Shown: in pieces, positions 17,135 to 25,999 of the stretch
How the letters are laid out: every line of letters begins with the position of its first letter
Numbering within the stretch: position 1 is the stretch's first letter
Source of the DNA: Paludibacter sp.
Lineage (GTDB): Bacteria; Bacteroidota; Bacteroidia; Bacteroidales; Paludibacteraceae
Direction of reading: 5' to 3'
Assembly (NCBI GenBank): GCA_019163375.1
Contig: JAFLKK010000008.1
Span: forward strand, 1-64,000
Length of the DNA: 64,000 bases
Program-made: the position numbers and the translations under genes
The notes under the pieces: generated by a model
Database searches by the model: none
Seen by the model: the letters and a program-made list of their open reading frames with translations, nothing else
Told to the model about the DNA's origin: nothing

Positions 17135-17608
17135 ATGAACTACGATCAACTTAAATTAGAAAACCAACTCTGTTTTCCACTATATGCAGCTTCGAGACTC
17201 ATTATCAGAGCCTACCAGACCGATTTAGACATTCTGGGTATCACATATACTCAATATTTGGTACTTATGGTGCTTTGGGAGACAGATGAACTCGGTGTTA
17301 ATGAAATTGCAGAAAAATTAATTTTGAACACAAACACCGTAACTCCGTTATTAAAGAGAATGGAGTCGATGCAATTGCTTACGCGTGTGCCTTCAAAAAC
17401 CGATCAGCGTAAAGTAATGATATGCTTAACAGAACAGGGCAAAGAACTTCAACTACGTGCAGCTCAAGTGCCTTTCAATCTGCTTAAAAAGCTAAACATG
17501 ACAATGACTGAAGCAGAAATTGCAGATGCATTGGAACTTAAAAGCAGGCTTTATAAAATCATTGACACCCTGGAAGCAGATGAGAATAAACCAGAACAAA
17601 TAGTCTAA
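17135..17608 (+). CDS. MarR/OhrR-type transcriptional regulator
   Basis: 157 residues. Winged-helix MarR fold: GITYTQYLVLMVLWETDELGVNEIAEKLILNTNTVTPLLKRMESMQLLTRVPSKTDQRKVMICLTEQGK, the wing carrying D-R-K as usual. Two N-terminal features fit the OhrR class: the helix LENQLCFPLYAASR has the Cys that senses organic hydroperoxides in OhrR proteins (here about residue 12). Flanked by two gpx genes. It likely represses gpx through the boxes at 16505-16553 and is released on Cys oxidation; this is family knowledge plus inference. Confidence 0.9.
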   Translation: MNYDQLKLENQLCFPLYAASRLIIRAYQTDLDILGITYTQYLVLMVLWETDELGVNEIAEKLILNTNTVTPLLKRMESMQLLTRVPSKTDQRKVMICLTEQGKELQLRAAQVPFNLLKKLNMTMTEAEIADALELKSRLYKIIDTLEADENKPEQIV

Positions 17609-17637
17609 ATATACAAATAATTTAAATTCAGTCCATT

Positions 17638-18195
17638 ATGAAGAAAAATGTTATATTATTGTGCTTGACATTCTTTGTATTGTCAACAATAAACGCCAAA
17701 GAAAAAAAGTCGACCGATACTTTCTATCAATTCAAGGCCAAATCGCTCGAAGGAAAAGAAATTAGTATGAAAGAATACAAGGGGAAAGTAGTATTGGTGG
17801 TAAATACAGCGAGTAAATGCGGCTTCACTCCACAATACGAAGGATTGGAAGCACTTTACAAAAAATTCAAAGACAAAGGATTGGTTATTCTTGGATTTCC
17901 ATGCAACCAATTTGGAGGACAAGAACCCGGAGATGCTACAGAAATATCAAATTTCTGCTCTTTAAAATATGGTGTAAGTTTCCCTATGTTTTCAAAAATT
18001 GAAGTGAATGGAAACAATGCACATCCACTTTATAAATTTCTAAAAACACAGCTACCGGGTACGTTGGGCAATGAAATAAAATGGAATTTTACTAAATTTC
18101 TATTGGATAGAAATGGCAAACCCATACAACGATATGGTTCAACAACAAAGCCTGAAAATATCACTGAAGATATTGAAAAATTACTCGCTGAATAA
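17638..18195 (+). CDS. Glutathione/thioredoxin peroxidase family protein (periplasmic)
   Basis: 185 residues, paralogue of the gene at 16573 with an added signal peptide ([20 protein letters not shown]). The catalytic Cys is C61 ([14 protein letters not shown]), with the GGQEPG glutamine and KWNF further on. Its place in the periplasm would complement the cytoplasmic copy. It lies 29 bp after marR and is probably co-transcribed with it. The shared terminator at 18194-18229 ends the unit. Confidence 0.93.
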   Translation: MKKNVILLCLTFFVLSTINAKEKKSTDTFYQFKAKSLEGKEISMKEYKGKVVLVVNTASKCGFTPQYEGLEALYKKFKDKGLVILGFPCNQFGGQEPGDATEISNFCSLKYGVSFPMFSKIEVNGNNAHPLYKFLKTQLPGTLGNEIKWNFTKFLLDRNGKPIQRYGSTTKPENITEDIEKLLAE

Positions 18196-18229
18196 AAAAA
18201 TGGCATCCATAATTTGGATGCCATTTTTT
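18194..18229 (+). terminator. Bidirectional terminator between gpx and leuB
   Basis: TGGCATCCA (18201-18209) and TGGATGCCA (18215-18223), flanked by an A-run and a T-run, so it can act on both strands: for gpx (plus) and leuB (minus). Confidence 0.92.
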
Positions 18230-18247
18230 ATGATTAAAATCTCTGAG

Positions 18248-19351
18248 TTATTTTGAGATATAATTTACAATCCACTCTCCTACTTCGGTTGTCTTGTAAG
18301 CTTTTGCATTATCAGCAATATCCTCAGTCACAACGCCGGCTTCCATACTTGCAGTCACAGCAGCACGAATCAAAGCGCCTTCTTCCATCATACCAAAAGC
18401 ATATTCAAACATCAATGCAGCCGATAAAATAGTTGCCAATGGATTAGCAATATTTTTGCCAGTAGCCTGTGGATATGAACCATGAATAGGTTCAAATACA
18501 GAGGTATGAATTCCAACAGAAGCTGAAGGCAACATACCCAATGAACCGGTAATCACCGAAGCCTCATCAGTAAGAATATCACCGAAAAGATTTTCGGTTA
18601 CCATCACGTCAAAACTTTTTGGCCATTGAATAATGCGCATTGCTGCGTTATCAACAAACATAAATTCAGTTTCTATATCAGGATATTGAGGTGCAATTTC
18701 CTGCCCAATCTGACGCCACAAACGAGAAGTTGCCAACACGTTAGCTTTATCCACAATAGTCACTTTCTTACTGCGTTGTCCGGCATATTTATAAGCCAAA
18801 TGCAGAATACGTTCTACTTCTTCGCGGGTATACACACAAGTATCGTAAGCAGTATTTCCGTCTTCAGCTCTACCTTGTGGACGACCAAAATACATACCTC
18901 CGGTCAATTCACGAATACACATAAAATCAGCACCATCAATCAATTCGGCACGAAGTGGTGATTTGTGTATCAACGATGGGAAAGTGGTAACAGGACGAAT
19001 ATTAGCGTATAATCCTAAGTCTTTACGCATTTTAAGCAATCCTTGTTCCGGACGAACTTTAGCAGCAGGATTGTTATCATATTTTGGATCACCGATAGCA
19101 CCAAAAAGAACGGCATCCGATTTCATACATAAATCGTGAGTCGCTTTTGGATAAGGTTCACCCACTGCGTCGATAGCACAAGCACCCACAATAGCAAACT
19201 CATACGTAAGTTTGTGACCAAATTTTTCGCAAACAGCTTTTGTTACATTTAATGCTTGCTCTACGATTTCCGGTCCAATACCATCTCCCGGTAAAACTGC
19301 AATATTCAAAGACTTTACTTGCTCATTACCGTTTTGAAAAGATTCTGACAT
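18248..19351 (-). CDS. leuB: 3-isopropylmalate dehydrogenase
   Basis: 367 residues. NAD-dependent oxidative decarboxylation of 3-isopropylmalate in leucine synthesis (and the homologous methylmalate step of the citramalate route). Family motifs: [14 protein letters not shown] at the N-terminus, [36 protein letters not shown], the metal-binding region [28 protein letters not shown], and [18 protein letters not shown]. Last gene of the minus-strand leu cluster; a small plus-strand gene separates it from the citramalate-synthase-like gene, so read-through or its own unseen promoter must express it. Confidence 0.97.
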   Translation of the reverse strand: MSESFQNGNEQVKSLNIAVLPGDGIGPEIVEQALNVTKAVCEKFGHKLTYEFAIVGACAIDAVGEPYPKATHDLCMKSDAVLFGAIGDPKYDNNPAAKVRPEQGLLKMRKDLGLYANIRPVTTFPSLIHKSPLRAELIDGADFMCIRELTGGMYFGRPQGRAEDGNTAYDTCVYTREEVERILHLAYKYAGQRSKKVTIVDKANVLATSRLWRQIGQEIAPQYPDIETEFMFVDNAAMRIIQWPKSFDVMVTENLFGDILTDEASVITGSLGMLPSASVGIHTSVFEPIHGSYPQATGKNIANPLATILSAALMFEYAFGMMEEGALIRAAVTASMEAGVVTEDIADNAKAYKTTEVGEWIVNYISK

Positions 19352-19400
19352 AATTATATATTTTTTTTGATTAATTTTAATCGATTTTGAAAAAAGTGTT

Positions 19401-19408
19401 TATATTTG
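19401..19408 (+). promoter_or_regulatory. Candidate -7 box of the small membrane protein gene
   Basis: TATATTTG matches TAnnTTTG, 26 bp before the ATG at 19434. Confidence 0.5.
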
Positions 19409-19433
19409 TGCTATAAAATAATTCGAAAATTAT

Positions 19434-19622
19434 ATGATTTACAAATTATTATCTATACTGGCAATTATGGCTGTTATGGCTATTATAACTGCTTATATTT
19501 TGAATTCGATGTCGACAAAGACACCGCATCAAAATTTAAGGAGAATGATAGTAATTGGAATTTCAATATTAGTTTTTCTTGTAATCGCACTTTACCTGTT
19601 AACGCAAGGTGGTTATTACTAG
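19434..19622 (+). CDS. Small membrane protein, 62 residues
   Basis: Two hydrophobic helices (about 4-24 and 38-58) with a basic connecting loop (STKTPHQNLRRM). Preceded by a good -7 box and lying on the plus strand between leuB and the citramalate-synthase-like gene, which both read on the minus strand. Not recognised. It would be opposed by leu operon read-through toward leuB, so its transcription may interfere with leuB expression; that is inference. Confidence 0.55.
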   Translation: MIYKLLSILAIMAVMAIITAYILNSMSTKTPHQNLRRMIVIGISILVFLVIALYLLTQGGYY

Positions 19623-19631
19623 CCAATTAAA

Positions 19632-21137
19632 TTAGTCAATAATATTAAGCATTTTAATAGTTGCTTTTATGGCAGCCACAGTCTGGTCGCCATCTAAACC
19701 ACGTGTCTTAAACACCTTCTCATTAAACTTCCAAGTAATAATCGTTTGCACAAAAGCATCTGTTTTTCCTCCGGGAGGAATAACCACTACATAGTCCAAT
19801 AATTCAGGCGTTGGCTTATCCAGTTTCTTGTAAATCTTCCACATTGCTTTCGAAATCGCATTGTACTGACCATCTCCCGAAGCCGATTGCTCGTACACCA
19901 CTCCATTAATTTCCATCATTACCGCCGCCATTGGTCTTAAGCCGGAAGTTAAAGATAATGAATAATTTATTAACTTTACAACTTGTACTTCCTGTTCGTT
20001 TTTCAATACATCCGAAACAATATAGGGCAGCTCATCCATCGACACAGTTTCCTTTTTGTCGCCTAGTTCGATAACACGCTTGGTGACACGCTGCATCATT
20101 TCATCGTCAAGCTCAATACCCAATTGCTGCAAGTTCTTCAGTATATTTGCTTTACCTGATGTCTTGCCAAGTGCATATTGACGTTCACGTCCAAAACGTT
20201 CGGGCAATAAATCATTATAATAAAGATTCTTTTTATTGTCGCCATCAGCATGAACGCCTGCAACTTGGGTGAAAACATTCTCGCCAATCACTGGTTTGTT
20301 ATGTGGTATCCGAATACCTGAATAAGTTTCAACAACTTTGCTTACCGAATTAACCTGGTCTTCCTTAAGTCGTGTTTCCAATTTCAAATGATCGTGCAAG
20401 ATAGCCAAAACACTTGATAATGGAGCATTACCCGCCCGTTCGCCCAAACCATTCACCGTTACGTGTACGCCTTTCACACCGGCTTTTACCGCTTCGAAAA
20501 CATTGGCTACAGCCAAATCGTAATCATTATGAGCATGAAAATCAAAATGCAAATCAGGATAACGAGCTATCATTCTGGAACAGAAATCTGAAGTTTCCGT
20601 CGGATTCAGAATTCCCAAAGTATCGGGAAGCATAAATCGTTTAATATTGGTATCTTTCAGATTATCAACCATAAAATACACATATTCTTCCGATTCGCGC
20701 ATTCCGTTCGACCAATCTTCAAGATATATATTCACCGAAATACCCATATCATTAGCATTATTCAACACCTGTTTGATATCGATAATATGTTGTTCTGCTG
20801 TTTTCTTCAACTGATGAATACAATGCTTCAGTGAACCTTTACACAGCAAGTTAATTACTTTACAGCCTGCATTACGAATCCAATCGAGTGATAGGCGTCC
20901 ATCGACAAATCCAAGCACTTCAATTTTATCAATATGCCCATGATTACGAGCCCATTGAGCAACCTTTTTTACAGCTGCATATTCACCATCCGATACCCTG
21001 GCAGAGGCAATTTCAATTCTGTCAACACAGAGTTCTTCCAGCAAAAGTCGAGCTACGCTCAATTTCTCTTCAGCAGCAAAAGAAACACCCGACGTTTGTT
21101 CTCCATCACGCAAGGTGGTATCCATTATTTCTATCAT
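19632..21137 (-). CDS. Citramalate synthase-like 2-isopropylmalate synthase paralogue
   Basis: About 501 residues from the ATG at 21135-21137, which gives the family start [20 protein letters not shown]; the frame stays open upstream to a TTG. HMGL-like TIM barrel with the metal ligand D in TTLRDGEQ and the H-x-H pair in DFHAHNDYDLAVAN, then the C-terminal regulatory LeuA dimer domain (about 365-495, KLINYSLSLTSGLRPMAAVMMEING). It differs clearly from leuA in the same operon. In this phylum such proteins are regarded as citramalate synthases (pyruvate plus acetyl-CoA), which start isoleucine synthesis using the same LeuCDB enzymes. Substrate choice is inference. Confidence 0.85.
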   Translation of the reverse strand: MIEIMDTTLRDGEQTSGVSFAAEEKLSVARLLLEELCVDRIEIASARVSDGEYAAVKKVAQWARNHGHIDKIEVLGFVDGRLSLDWIRNAGCKVINLLCKGSLKHCIHQLKKTAEQHIIDIKQVLNNANDMGISVNIYLEDWSNGMRESEEYVYFMVDNLKDTNIKRFMLPDTLGILNPTETSDFCSRMIARYPDLHFDFHAHNDYDLAVANVFEAVKAGVKGVHVTVNGLGERAGNAPLSSVLAILHDHLKLETRLKEDQVNSVSKVVETYSGIRIPHNKPVIGENVFTQVAGVHADGDNKKNLYYNDLLPERFGRERQYALGKTSGKANILKNLQQLGIELDDEMMQRVTKRVIELGDKKETVSMDELPYIVSDVLKNEQEVQVVKLINYSLSLTSGLRPMAAVMMEINGVVYEQSASGDGQYNAISKAMWKIYKKLDKPTPELLDYVVVIPPGGKTDAFVQTIITWKFNEKVFKTRGLDGDQTVAAIKATIKMLNIID

Positions 21138-21151
21138 AGTTCTCTCAATAT

Positions 21152-21207
21152 GTGCCAATGAGTCAATACGCTAATGCACCAACAGTTTGGCATATTAGCG
21201 TATTGGC
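21152..21207. repeat. Inverted repeat between leuD and the citramalate-synthase-like gene
   Basis: CAATACGCTAAT at 21164-21175 and ATTAGCGTATTG near 21194-21205 form a perfect 12-bp inverted repeat. The text around it also shows a 7-bp rhythm, like the heptanucleotide arrays. There is no T-run, so it is not a classic terminator. Confidence 0.6.
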
Positions 21208-21217
21208 ATACTATAAA

Positions 21218-21802
21218 TTATCTTGCGCTCTCGTAAGCTTCAATCTGTGTTTTTTTGCTCAACAAATAATCAATATCATCCAATCCATTAAGCAAACATT
21301 CTTTTTTGTATGCATTGATTACAAAAGTTTCAGATTTACCTGTTGCATTATTAGTTACCGATTGATTTTCCAAATCGATTGTCAGCGTAGCTTTTGGATC
21401 GGCAGTAACCGAGGCAAATACTTCAGCCAGAAAATCTGCTGATACAACGACAGGAAGTACGCCATTATTCAATGCGTTATTCTGAAAAATATCAGCGAAG
21501 AAGCTCGATACAACTACTTTGAAACCGTATCCATCGATTGCCCAGGCAGCATGTTCACGGCTTGAACCCGAACCGAAATTTTTACCGGCAACCAATATTG
21601 AACCGCTAAAAGTTGAATTATTCAACACGAAATCGGCTTTAGGGCTACCATCTTTGTTGTAACGCCAGTCGGCAAAAAGATTATCACCAAAACCATCTTT
21701 GTTGGTCGCTTTCAAGAAGCGAGCCGGTATAATTTGATCTGTATCCACATTCTCAATCGGAAGTGGAACTACACTTGAAGTTAATTTTATAAACTTTTCC
21801 AT
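21218..21802 (-). CDS. leuD: 3-isopropylmalate dehydratase small subunit
   Basis: 194 residues. Small swivelling domain of isopropylmalate isomerase, partner of LeuC. Motifs: [16 protein letters not shown] at the start and [46 protein letters not shown]. In the leu operon; it is separated from leuC by a GxxExxY cassette that lies between the two subunit genes, which in most genomes are adjacent. Confidence 0.97.
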   Translation of the reverse strand: MEKFIKLTSSVVPLPIENVDTDQIIPARFLKATNKDGFGDNLFADWRYNKDGSPKADFVLNNSTFSGSILVAGKNFGSGSSREHAAWAIDGYGFKVVVSSFFADIFQNNALNNGVLPVVVSADFLAEVFASVTADPKATLTIDLENQSVTNNATGKSETFVINAYKKECLLNGLDDIDYLLSKKTQIEAYESAR

Positions 21803-21831
21803 TTTGTTACTTATTGAACGTTTATAATATG

Positions 21832-21858
21832 GAACGCAAATTACGCAAAAACCACAAA
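21832..21858. repeat. Left terminal inverted repeat of GxxExxY cassette 1
   Basis: 27 bp beginning GAACGCAAATTACGCAAAAA. It matches the reverse complement of 22302-22328 at 26 of 27 positions. It lies 30 bp upstream of the leuD start. A shortened copy (ACGCAAATTA) follows at about 21862. Confidence 0.9.
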
Positions 21859-21881
21859 CAAACGCAAATTATATATTTATT

Positions 21882-22280
21882 TCAATGAAACTTTCTACTG
21901 TTTGAATACACTTTTCTACTGTACTTCGGTTTCTTTCCAAAATTAAGGACATAACCAACTTCAATATCAGTAGCTTTTAAATAATTAATCAATTGATTAT
22001 CAAAAGCCGGATTAAATTCATCAACTGCTTTTAATTCCAAAATTACGCAATCTTCTACAAGAATATCAGCCCGATAATCACCAACAACTCTACCATCAAA
22101 GTAAACTTTAATTGGTTTTTCAGCTTCACATTTAAGACCTTCGTCAAGCAAAGCAAAATAAAGTGCATTTTGATATACTCGTTCTAAAAAACCATATCCT
22201 AAATCATTATATATTCGATAAAAATGTTTTAGAATTAAATCAATCAATTCTTTAGGAATTAATTCCTCATACTCTTCCAT
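21882..22280 (-). CDS. GxxExxY protein (PD-(D/E)XK nuclease-like), cassette 1
   Basis: 132 residues. The family signature is GFLERVY in LGYGFLERVYQNAL, and the nuclease-like core is ADILVEDCVILELKAV (D...E-x-K). The family is grouped with PD-(D/E)XK nucleases by fold; biochemical role not established. No known role in leucine synthesis, yet it sits between leuC and leuD in the same orientation, bounded by 27-bp inverted repeats. It resembles the gene at 58060-58437 in family but is clearly diverged. This reads as an inserted cassette tolerated in an operon. Confidence 0.88.
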   Translation of the reverse strand: MEEYEELIPKELIDLILKHFYRIYNDLGYGFLERVYQNALYFALLDEGLKCEAEKPIKVYFDGRVVGDYRADILVEDCVILELKAVDEFNPAFDNQLINYLKATDIEVGYVLNFGKKPKYSRKVYSNSRKFH

Positions 22281-22301
22281 AAAAATTACTTTTTGTGAAG
22301 A

Positions 22302-22328
22302 TTTGCGGTTTTTGCGTAATTTGCGTTC
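22302..22328. repeat. Right terminal inverted repeat of GxxExxY cassette 1
   Basis: Reverse complement of 21832-21858 with one mismatch. It ends 6 bp before the leuC stop codon. Confidence 0.9.
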
Positions 22329-22334
22329 AAAAAA

Positions 22335-23726
22335 CTAGACTCTTGGATCGGTAATACGACCAGTGACAGCAGCAGCAGCAGCTACAAGCGGACCGGCCAG
22401 AATAGTACGTGCTCCGGGACCCTGACGACCTTCGAAGTTACGGTTTGATGTAGAAACCGCGTATTTACCTGCAGGTACTTTATCATCGTTCATAGCCAAA
22501 CAAGCCGAGCATCCAGGTTGACGAAGTGCAAAGCCGGCTTCAGTCAGAATATCATATAAACCTTCTTCGCGGATTTGTTTTTCAACCATCCAACTACCCG
22601 GTACTAACCATGCAACAACGTTATCGGCTTTCTTTTTACCTTTTACGAAAGCTGTGAATGCACGAAAATCTTCGATACGACCATTGGTACAGCTTCCAAG
22701 AAATACGTAATCAATTGCCTTGCCTTCCAGTTTTTCACCGGCTTCGAAGCCCATATATTCCAATGATTTCTGATAAGAAATACGTCCAGCTTCATCAATT
22801 TGATCCAAAGTTGGAATAGCTTCAGTAATACCCATTCCCATACCCGGATTTGTTCCGTAAGTAATCATTGGTTGAATATCTGCAGCATCAAAAACCAGTT
22901 CCTTATCAAAAGTAGCACCTTCGTCTGTTTTCAATGTTTTCCAATAAGCCAATTTGGTTTCCCATTCCTCACCTTTTGGAGCAAACTCACGACCATTTAC
23001 ATAATCAAATGTTGTTTGGTCAGGAGCGATAAGACCACCACGGGCACCCATTTCGATAGAAAGGTTACAAACTGTCATACGTTCTTCCATCGACAAATTG
23101 CGGATAGCTTCACCGGCATACTCCACGAAGTAACCTGTTGCACCACCTGTAGTCAATTTAGAAATCATATAAAGTGCTAAATCTTTAGCGGTTACACCAG
23201 CACCAAGCTTACCATTAAAAGTGATACGCATTGTCTTCGCACGCGATTGAAGCACACACTGTGTTGCTAAAACCATTTCAACTTCACTGGTTCCAATACC
23301 GAAAGCAATCGCTCCGAAAGCACCATGAGTTGATGTGTGACTATCACCACAAACAATGGTTGCACCCGGATGAGTGAATCCATTTTCAGGGCCAATAATG
23401 TGAACAACACCATTTTTTATATGTCCTAGTGGAAAATACAATGGCAATTTAAATTCAGATGCATTTTGGTGAAATGTATCCAACTGGTTTTTTGAAATTG
23501 GATCTTTAACCGGTTGATCCTGATCAATCGTTGGCGTGTTATGATCCGCTGTCAAAGTTGTTTGTTCCGGACGAAAAACTTTCAATCCACGTGCACGTAA
23601 GCCATTAAAAGCCTGAGGACTTGTCACTTCATGGCAAAAATGACGATCGATATACAACTGAGTTGGTCCGCCTTCGACGGTAGATACCACGTGGGCATCC
23701 CAAATTTTGTCAAATAATGTTTTCAT
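22335..23726 (-). CDS. leuC: 3-isopropylmalate dehydratase large subunit
   Basis: 463 residues from the ATG at 23724-23726 ([14 protein letters not shown], the usual family start). The frame is open upstream, but those codons come from the heptanucleotide repeat. Aconitase-type enzyme binding a 4Fe-4S cluster with Cys ligands in [14 protein letters not shown] and [12 protein letters not shown], and [24 protein letters not shown]. Works with LeuD in isomerising 2- to 3-isopropylmalate and in the matching citramalate step. Bounded on both sides by inserted cassettes. Confidence 0.97.
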   Translation of the reverse strand: MKTLFDKIWDAHVVSTVEGGPTQLYIDRHFCHEVTSPQAFNGLRARGLKVFRPEQTTLTADHNTPTIDQDQPVKDPISKNQLDTFHQNASEFKLPLYFPLGHIKNGVVHIIGPENGFTHPGATIVCGDSHTSTHGAFGAIAFGIGTSEVEMVLATQCVLQSRAKTMRITFNGKLGAGVTAKDLALYMISKLTTGGATGYFVEYAGEAIRNLSMEERMTVCNLSIEMGARGGLIAPDQTTFDYVNGREFAPKGEEWETKLAYWKTLKTDEGATFDKELVFDAADIQPMITYGTNPGMGMGITEAIPTLDQIDEAGRISYQKSLEYMGFEAGEKLEGKAIDYVFLGSCTNGRIEDFRAFTAFVKGKKKADNVVAWLVPGSWMVEKQIREEGLYDILTEAGFALRQPGCSACLAMNDDKVPAGKYAVSTSNRNFEGRQGPGARTILAGPLVAAAAAVTGRITDPRV

Positions 23727-23734
23727 ATTCTTTA

Positions 23735-23778
23735 AGTCAACAGTCAACAGTCAGCAGTCAACTGACTAGAGCTGACTG
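23735..23778. repeat. Heptanucleotide array upstream of leuC (AGTCAAC x4)
   Basis: AGTCAAC, AGTCAAC, AGTCAGC, AGTCAAC at 23735-23762, then a degenerate inverted continuation (tgactagagctgactg). It forms the left border of the four-helix-bundle gene cassette, 9 bp from the leuC start. Confidence 0.85.
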
Positions 23779-23802
23779 GATTCTGAAAACGAATTGATAT
23801 TA

Positions 23803-24153
23803 TTAATTATTTTGTTTTAAATAGTCTATTAATTTTTGAGTTGATGCAGAAATTATTTTTGATTTAGATCTTAATTCATTGGCCTGTTCTACAGAACAAT
23901 AACTCAGATCTTCCGCAACATACAGCATGCTTTTGACTTCACCACAACTTCCTTTTGCAATTCGCAAATATCTGATAAATAATGCATCAGAACCAGAGTC
24001 GGCACCTTCAGCAATATTATTCATTATTGAGATTGCAGCTCTCTGAATTTGGTCTCTAAATCCGTAATCTTTTAAATTCTGAGTTAACGAATACACTTCT
24101 TGCACTAATATGCGTGCTTCCTGCCAAATTCTAAGTTCCTCAAAACATTTCAT
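23803..24153 (-). CDS. Four-helix-bundle protein (S23/IVP family)
   Basis: 116 residues. Typical pattern of the 23S rRNA intervening-sequence protein family: ELRIWQEARILVQEVYSLTQ...RDQIQRAAISIMNNIAEGAD...FIRYLRIAKGSCGEVKSML. The family folds as a pentameric four-helix bundle; function unknown. Here it is not inside a 23S gene but between leuA and leuC, in operon orientation, bounded by heptanucleotide-type repeats at 23735-23778 and 24249-24280. I read it as an inserted cassette. Confidence 0.9.
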   Translation of the reverse strand: MKCFEELRIWQEARILVQEVYSLTQNLKDYGFRDQIQRAAISIMNNIAEGADSGSDALFIRYLRIAKGSCGEVKSMLYVAEDLSYCSVEQANELRSKSKIISASTQKLIDYLKQNN

Positions 24154-24248
24154 ATTACTTCAAATTATTATTAGTTCACAATGTCTAAAAACAAAATATG
24201 TTTCAAACTTTAATTATAATTCTGTGGTAGCCTACAATACATGTATTT

Positions 24249-24280
24249 AACTGTCGACCGTAGTCTGTAGACAGTTGACT
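24249..24280. repeat. Right border repeat of the four-helix-bundle cassette
   Basis: AACTGTC...GACAGTT with GTTGACT at its right end, i.e. the reverse complement of the AGTCAAC word. It ends 3 bp before the leuA stop codon. Confidence 0.7.
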
Positions 24281-24283
24281 TTC

Positions 24284-25777
24284 TTATTTTACAAATTTAT
24301 TGATCGCATTGAGGTATGCCTCCACAGAAGCTGCAACAATGTCGGTATTTGCTCCAAAACCGTAATAAATCGCACCGTTATGCTCAACTTGCATATGCAC
24401 TTTACCAACATCATCACTACCTTTATTAATAGCCTGAATAGTAAACTCTTGCAATGTCATTGTACGTTTGATAATTTGCTTCAACGCTTTGATTGCCGCA
24501 TCAACCGGACCATTACCCGAAGCAGCTGCTTCAAACTTTTCGTTAGCAATAGTCAATCCTATACTAGCCACAGCCTGTACTCCTACTCCCGAAGTTACTT
24601 GTAAATAATCCAGTTTTATCCGTTGTTTTTCACTACGTTCTCTACCGGCAAGCAATAAAACATCATCATCGTTAATGTCTTTTTTCTTATCAGCAAGTCT
24701 CAAGAAACCTTCATATATTTCGTCTAATTTTCCGTTTTCGACATCAACACCCAACACGCTCAAACGGTGTTTAAGTGCTGCGCGTCCACTACGGGCAGTC
24801 AGTACGATTGAGTTTTGATCGATTCCAACATCGGTTGGATCCATAATTTCATAGCTCTCACGATTCTTCAACACACCATCCTGATGAATACCGGACGAGT
24901 GCGCAAAAGCATTGCGACCAACTATCGCTTTGTTTGCCTGAACAGGCATATTCATTAATCCTGAAACCAGGCGACTTGTAGAATATATCTTTTGAGTATT
25001 GATTTGAGTTTCAATGTTCAGATTTTTGTGGCATTTCAAAATCATAGCAATCTCTTCCAACGAAGTGTTACCGGCACGTTCGCCAATACCGTTCATCGTT
25101 ACTTCCACCTGACGGGCACCGTTCATAACACCGGCCATAGTATTGGCTGTTGCCATACCTAAATCGTTGTGACAGTGAGTTGAAATAATTGCATTGTGCA
25201 CACCTTTTACATTTTCCATCAAGAACTTGATTTTATCTCCAAATTCCCAAGGCAAGCAATAACCGGTTGTATCCGGGATATTTACCACTGTAGCACCGGC
25301 TTTAATAACTGCCTCTACCACACGCGCCAAATATACATTGTCTGTACGACCGGCATCTTCGCAATAAAATTCCACATCTTCAACGTACTTCTTGGCATAC
25401 TTTACGGCTGCAATAGCACGTTCAAGAATTTCTTCCTGAGTAGAATTAAATTTGTGTTTGATATGAAACTCAGATGTTCCAATTCCGGTATGAATACGTT
25501 TATTTTTGGCGTATTTGAGGGCATCGGCAGCTACATCAATATCTTTTTGCACTCCGCGCGTTAACGCGCAAATTGTAGGCCAGGTAACCGCTTTCGATAT
25601 TTCAACTACCGAATTAAAATCGCCCGGGCTAGAAATCGGGAAACCCGCCTCTATAACGTCCACACCTAAAGTTTCCAATGCACGAGCCACTTGAATTTTT
25701 TCAACGGTGTTCAACTGGCATCCCGGAACTTGTTCGCCATCGCGTAAGGTGGTGTCGAAGATAAATAATCTATCCAT
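24284..25777 (-). CDS. leuA: 2-isopropylmalate synthase
   Basis: About 497 residues from the ATG at 25775-25777 ([19 protein letters not shown], the family start). The upstream in-frame extension runs into repeat DNA. HMGL-like barrel with [28 protein letters not shown] (H-x-H metal ligands), [14 protein letters not shown], then the C-terminal LeuA regulatory domain (about 385-495, [22 protein letters not shown]) for leucine feedback. First structural gene of the leu operon, behind the attenuator. It condenses 2-ketoisovalerate with acetyl-CoA. Confidence 0.96.
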   Translation of the reverse strand: MDRLFIFDTTLRDGEQVPGCQLNTVEKIQVARALETLGVDVIEAGFPISSPGDFNSVVEISKAVTWPTICALTRGVQKDIDVAADALKYAKNKRIHTGIGTSEFHIKHKFNSTQEEILERAIAAVKYAKKYVEDVEFYCEDAGRTDNVYLARVVEAVIKAGATVVNIPDTTGYCLPWEFGDKIKFLMENVKGVHNAIISTHCHNDLGMATANTMAGVMNGARQVEVTMNGIGERAGNTSLEEIAMILKCHKNLNIETQINTQKIYSTSRLVSGLMNMPVQANKAIVGRNAFAHSSGIHQDGVLKNRESYEIMDPTDVGIDQNSIVLTARSGRAALKHRLSVLGVDVENGKLDEIYEGFLRLADKKKDINDDDVLLLAGRERSEKQRIKLDYLQVTSGVGVQAVASIGLTIANEKFEAAASGNGPVDAAIKALKQIIKRTMTLQEFTIQAINKGSDDVGKVHMQVEHNGAIYYGFGANTDIVAASVEAYLNAINKFVK

Positions 25778-25784
25778 ATTCTTT

Positions 25785-25819
25785 AGTCTAAAGTCAATAA
25801 ACAACAGTCAACAGTCGTG
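25785..25819. repeat. Heptanucleotide array upstream of leuA
   Basis: AGTCTAA, AGTCAAT, AAACAAC, AGTCAAC, AGTCGTG. Same AGTCAAC family as at 23735. It lies in the leu leader between attenuator and leuA start. Confidence 0.75.
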
Positions 25820-25894
25820 GTTACTTTTTATAACTTACACTCCGTGTATGTTGTCTTTCAACAAGTTTATTTTTCTGTAATCTTAGTTTTTTCT

Positions 25895-25915
25895 GTTGTC
25901 GGTTGTCGGCTACAG
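25895..25915. repeat. Short heptanucleotide array in the leu leader
   Basis: GTTGTCG, GTTGTCG, GCTACAG, just past the attenuator terminator. Confidence 0.5.
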
Positions 25916-25921
25916 CATATC

Positions 25922-25957
25922 AAAAAAAAACCTTTCGCACCGAAGTGAGAAAGGCTT
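25922..25957 (-). terminator. Attenuator terminator of the leu operon
   Basis: On the minus strand CCTTTCTCAC-TTCG-GTGCGAAAGG (one T-C mismatch) is followed by nine T. It lies between the leader peptide and leuA, 145 bp before the leuA start, so its formation would stop the operon. Confidence 0.9.
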
Positions 25958-25990
25958 TATATATTATTCATTGTATAACTACATACCAAA

Positions 25991-25999
25991 CTCACTTCT
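25991..25999 (-). promoter_or_regulatory. Antiterminator segment of the leu attenuator
   Basis: Minus strand AGAAGTGAG includes 8 bases complementary to CTCACTTC in the 5' arm of the terminator (25949-25942), plus a GG/CC pair after a 3-base internal loop. It overlaps the leader peptide stop codon, so a ribosome that reaches the stop would hide it and let the terminator form. Confidence 0.75.

Noticed and set aside
21138-21158. N-terminal extension of the citramalate-synthase-like gene
   Set aside because: Begins with TTG; the internal ATG gives the known family start [14 protein letters not shown].
23727-23747. N-terminal extension of leuC by seven codons
   Set aside because: The extra codons come from the heptanucleotide repeat and begin with [15 protein letters not shown] is the family start.
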